Below, in pieces: positions 62,891 to 64,000 of a stretch of 64,000 nucleotides of DNA. Source of the DNA: CAVPHV01 sp963821095. Its GTDB lineage: Bacteria; Actinomycetota; Acidimicrobiia; Spongiisociales; UBA5794. Location: the NCBI GenBank assembly GCA_963821095.1, contig CAWGCJ010000008.1:62001-126000 (forward strand), given 5' to 3'. The position numbers were made by a program, and so were the translations under genes. Position 1 is the first letter of the stretch; each line of letters opens with the position of its first letter. A model generated the notes under the pieces. It had not been told where the DNA came from, searched no databases, and saw nothing but the letters and a program-made list of their open reading frames with translations.

Positions 62891-64000
62891 CTAGGCGGCG
62901 CCCGACCACTCTCGAACCATGCGGCCCAGCGTCTCCAGTGGAACCATGCCCGAACCGAGCACCGTGTCGTGGAAGCCCTTGATGTCGAAGTTGGAGCCCA
63001 TGGCGGCCTCGGCCGCGGCCCGCAGTTCCAGGATCTCGAGCCGGCCGATCATGTAGGCAAGGGCCTGTCCGGGCATCCCAATGTAACGGTCGACCTCGCC
63101 CTCGATGGTCGCCATACTGAGCGGGGAGTGGTCGGCGAAATACTGGATCGCTTCGTCCCGGCTCCATCCGAGCGCATGCAGGCCGGTGTCGACGACGAGG
63201 CGGCCGGCCCGCAGCGAGTCGGCGGACAACATGCCCATCCGCTCGAGGTCACTGGTGAAGAGTCCCATCTCATCGGCGAGCCGCTCGGTATAGAGGCCCC
63301 AGCCCTCGGCGTACGCCGTGACACCTTCGTGCTTGCGGAACTCGGGGATCCCCTCGAGTTCCTGGGCAATGGCGAGTTGCAGATGATGACCGGGGATACC
63401 TTCGTGAAAGGCCATCGACTCGATCTCGTACCGACCCCACGCTGTTGGGTCTGAGGTGTTGACGAAGAAGGTCCCCGGGCGCGACCCGTCGGTGGCGGGT
63501 GGGAAGTAGAACGCCAGCGGTCCGGACGGGGTCTCCGAGACAAGGCAGTCAGCCTGGGGAAGCCGGCCGAACCAGTCGCCCATTGCGGCCTTGGCCTTGG
63601 CCATCGCCGCCTCCGATGCGGCGACGATTTCGGGGCCGTTGTCGAAGTGCAGTTCGGGATCGTCACGCAACCTGGCGTAGATCTCAGAGAGGTCGCTAGT
63701 GCCGAGCACGGCCTCGCCGAGCACCCGGTACTCCCCGTCGAGGCGGGCGATTTGCTGGCGCCCGATTTCGTGGATCTCGCGGGGGTCCATCGGCAGCGAG
63801 GTGTGGCGATAGACGTAGCGGGCATAGGTGGCTTCGCCGTCGGGCAGCCAATACAGGCCGGGTTTGTCGACAGGGCGGGCCGCAGGGCGGACCTCGTTGG
63901 CGATCACGTCGCGGTAACGCTGGTAGGCGGGCCTGATCGATTCGATGATGGCATCGAGCAGTTGGTCCTTCCATTTCGCTACGGCGGCTGCGTCGAAAGC
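62891..64000 (-). CDS. DUF885 metal-dependent hydrolase (cut by the window edge)
   Basis: The C-terminal 369 residues of a protein that continues past base 64000 in the same frame. HEGIPGHHLQLAIAQELEGIPEF supplies the likely metal ligands and catalytic Glu. Further family blocks are GWGLYTERLADEMGL, WSRDEAIQYF and VDRYIGMPGQALAYMIG. It is closely similar to the neighbouring frameshifted gene, a tandem duplication. A peptidase role is likely by family; the substrate is unknown. Confidence 0.88.
   Translation of the reverse strand, partial: AFDAAAVAKWKDQLLDAIIESIRPAYQRYRDVIANEVRPAARPVDKPGLYWLPDGEATYARYVYRHTSLPMDPREIHEIGRQQIARLDGEYRVLGEAVLGTSDLSEIYARLRDDPELHFDNGPEIVAASEAAMAKAKAAMGDWFGRLPQADCLVSETPSGPLAFYFPPATDGSRPGTFFVNTSDPTAWGRYEIESMAFHEGIPGHHLQLAIAQELEGIPEFRKHEGVTAYAEGWGLYTERLADEMGLFTSDLERMGMLSADSLRAGRLVVDTGLHALGWSRDEAIQYFADHSPLSMATIEGEVDRYIGMPGQALAYMIGRLEILELRAAAEAAMGSNFDIKGFHDTVLGSGMVPLETLGRMVREWSGAA

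Overview
The window is high-GC, gene-dense chromosomal DNA from an actinobacterium. The evidence is a cell-division cluster typical of that phylum (crgA, class E sortase and pabA; fhaA-fhaB-pstP-rodA-pbpA-pknB with PASTA repeats), a DUF4446 gene, and GTG/TTG starts in several genes. I infer a member of the Acidimicrobiia or a relative, but no marker in the window fixes the class.

Layout. 0-1.6 kb: the end of an integrated element, with a tyrosine recombinase abutting tRNA-Ile(GAU). 1.6-3.8 kb: a frameshifted secreted repeat protein, followed by a second copy of the 5' half of that tRNA. 4-7.2 kb: a fused pabB/pabC and an ECF sigma factor with a membrane-anchored partner. 7.5-13 kb: two convergent, very large secreted propeller proteins that share a C-terminal module. 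13.1-17.2 kb: tRNA-Ala, thiolase, crgA, sortase E and pabA. 17.2-20.8 kb: a frameshifted xanthine-dehydrogenase-family gene and mutY. 20.8-28.4 kb: the kinase, peptidoglycan and FHA operon, interrupted by a small methyltransferase cassette bracketed by hairpins. 28.7-33.5 kb: tRNA-Leu, serS, a ubiE-like gene, RDD protein, SRP RNA, cupredoxin and tRNA-Ser(CGA). 33.7-43.5 kb: a surface-glycan and deoxyaminosugar cluster. 43.5-55.4 kb: tadA, two tRNA-Ser genes, an array of tRNA-Ser 3'-end repeats, and an integrated mobilizable element with a remnant behind it. 55.4-64 kb: metabolic genes (an NPD-family oxidoreductase, two MDR reductases, a cysteine synthase-like enzyme), tRNA-Ser(GCU) and two DUF885 hydrolase genes, one frameshifted and one cut by the window edge.

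The most unusual region is 44.0-55.4 kb. A 9.2-kb element is bounded by identical 63-bp copies of the 3' part of tRNA-Ser(UGA). It carries an integrase, a MobF relaxase-helicase and two related secreted beta-propeller proteins with different C-terminal ends (RTX-type versus FG-GAP-like). Around it lie five copies of a repeat made of the tRNA-Ser 3' end; in the better-preserved copies a hairpin follows whose stem changes while pairing is kept. A second, decayed right end about 1.5 kb further on encloses an RHS-like fragment and a lipoprotein gene. I read this as serial integration at one tRNA locus.

The sugar cluster combines rfbA, rfbB, a half-length NDP-hexose 2,3-dehydratase, a Gfo/Idh-type reductase and a DegT-type transaminase. 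That set predicts a dTDP-4-amino-2,4,6-trideoxyhexose or similar sugar, probably used on a cell-surface glycan with the nearby glycosyltransferase, sulfotransferase and flippase.
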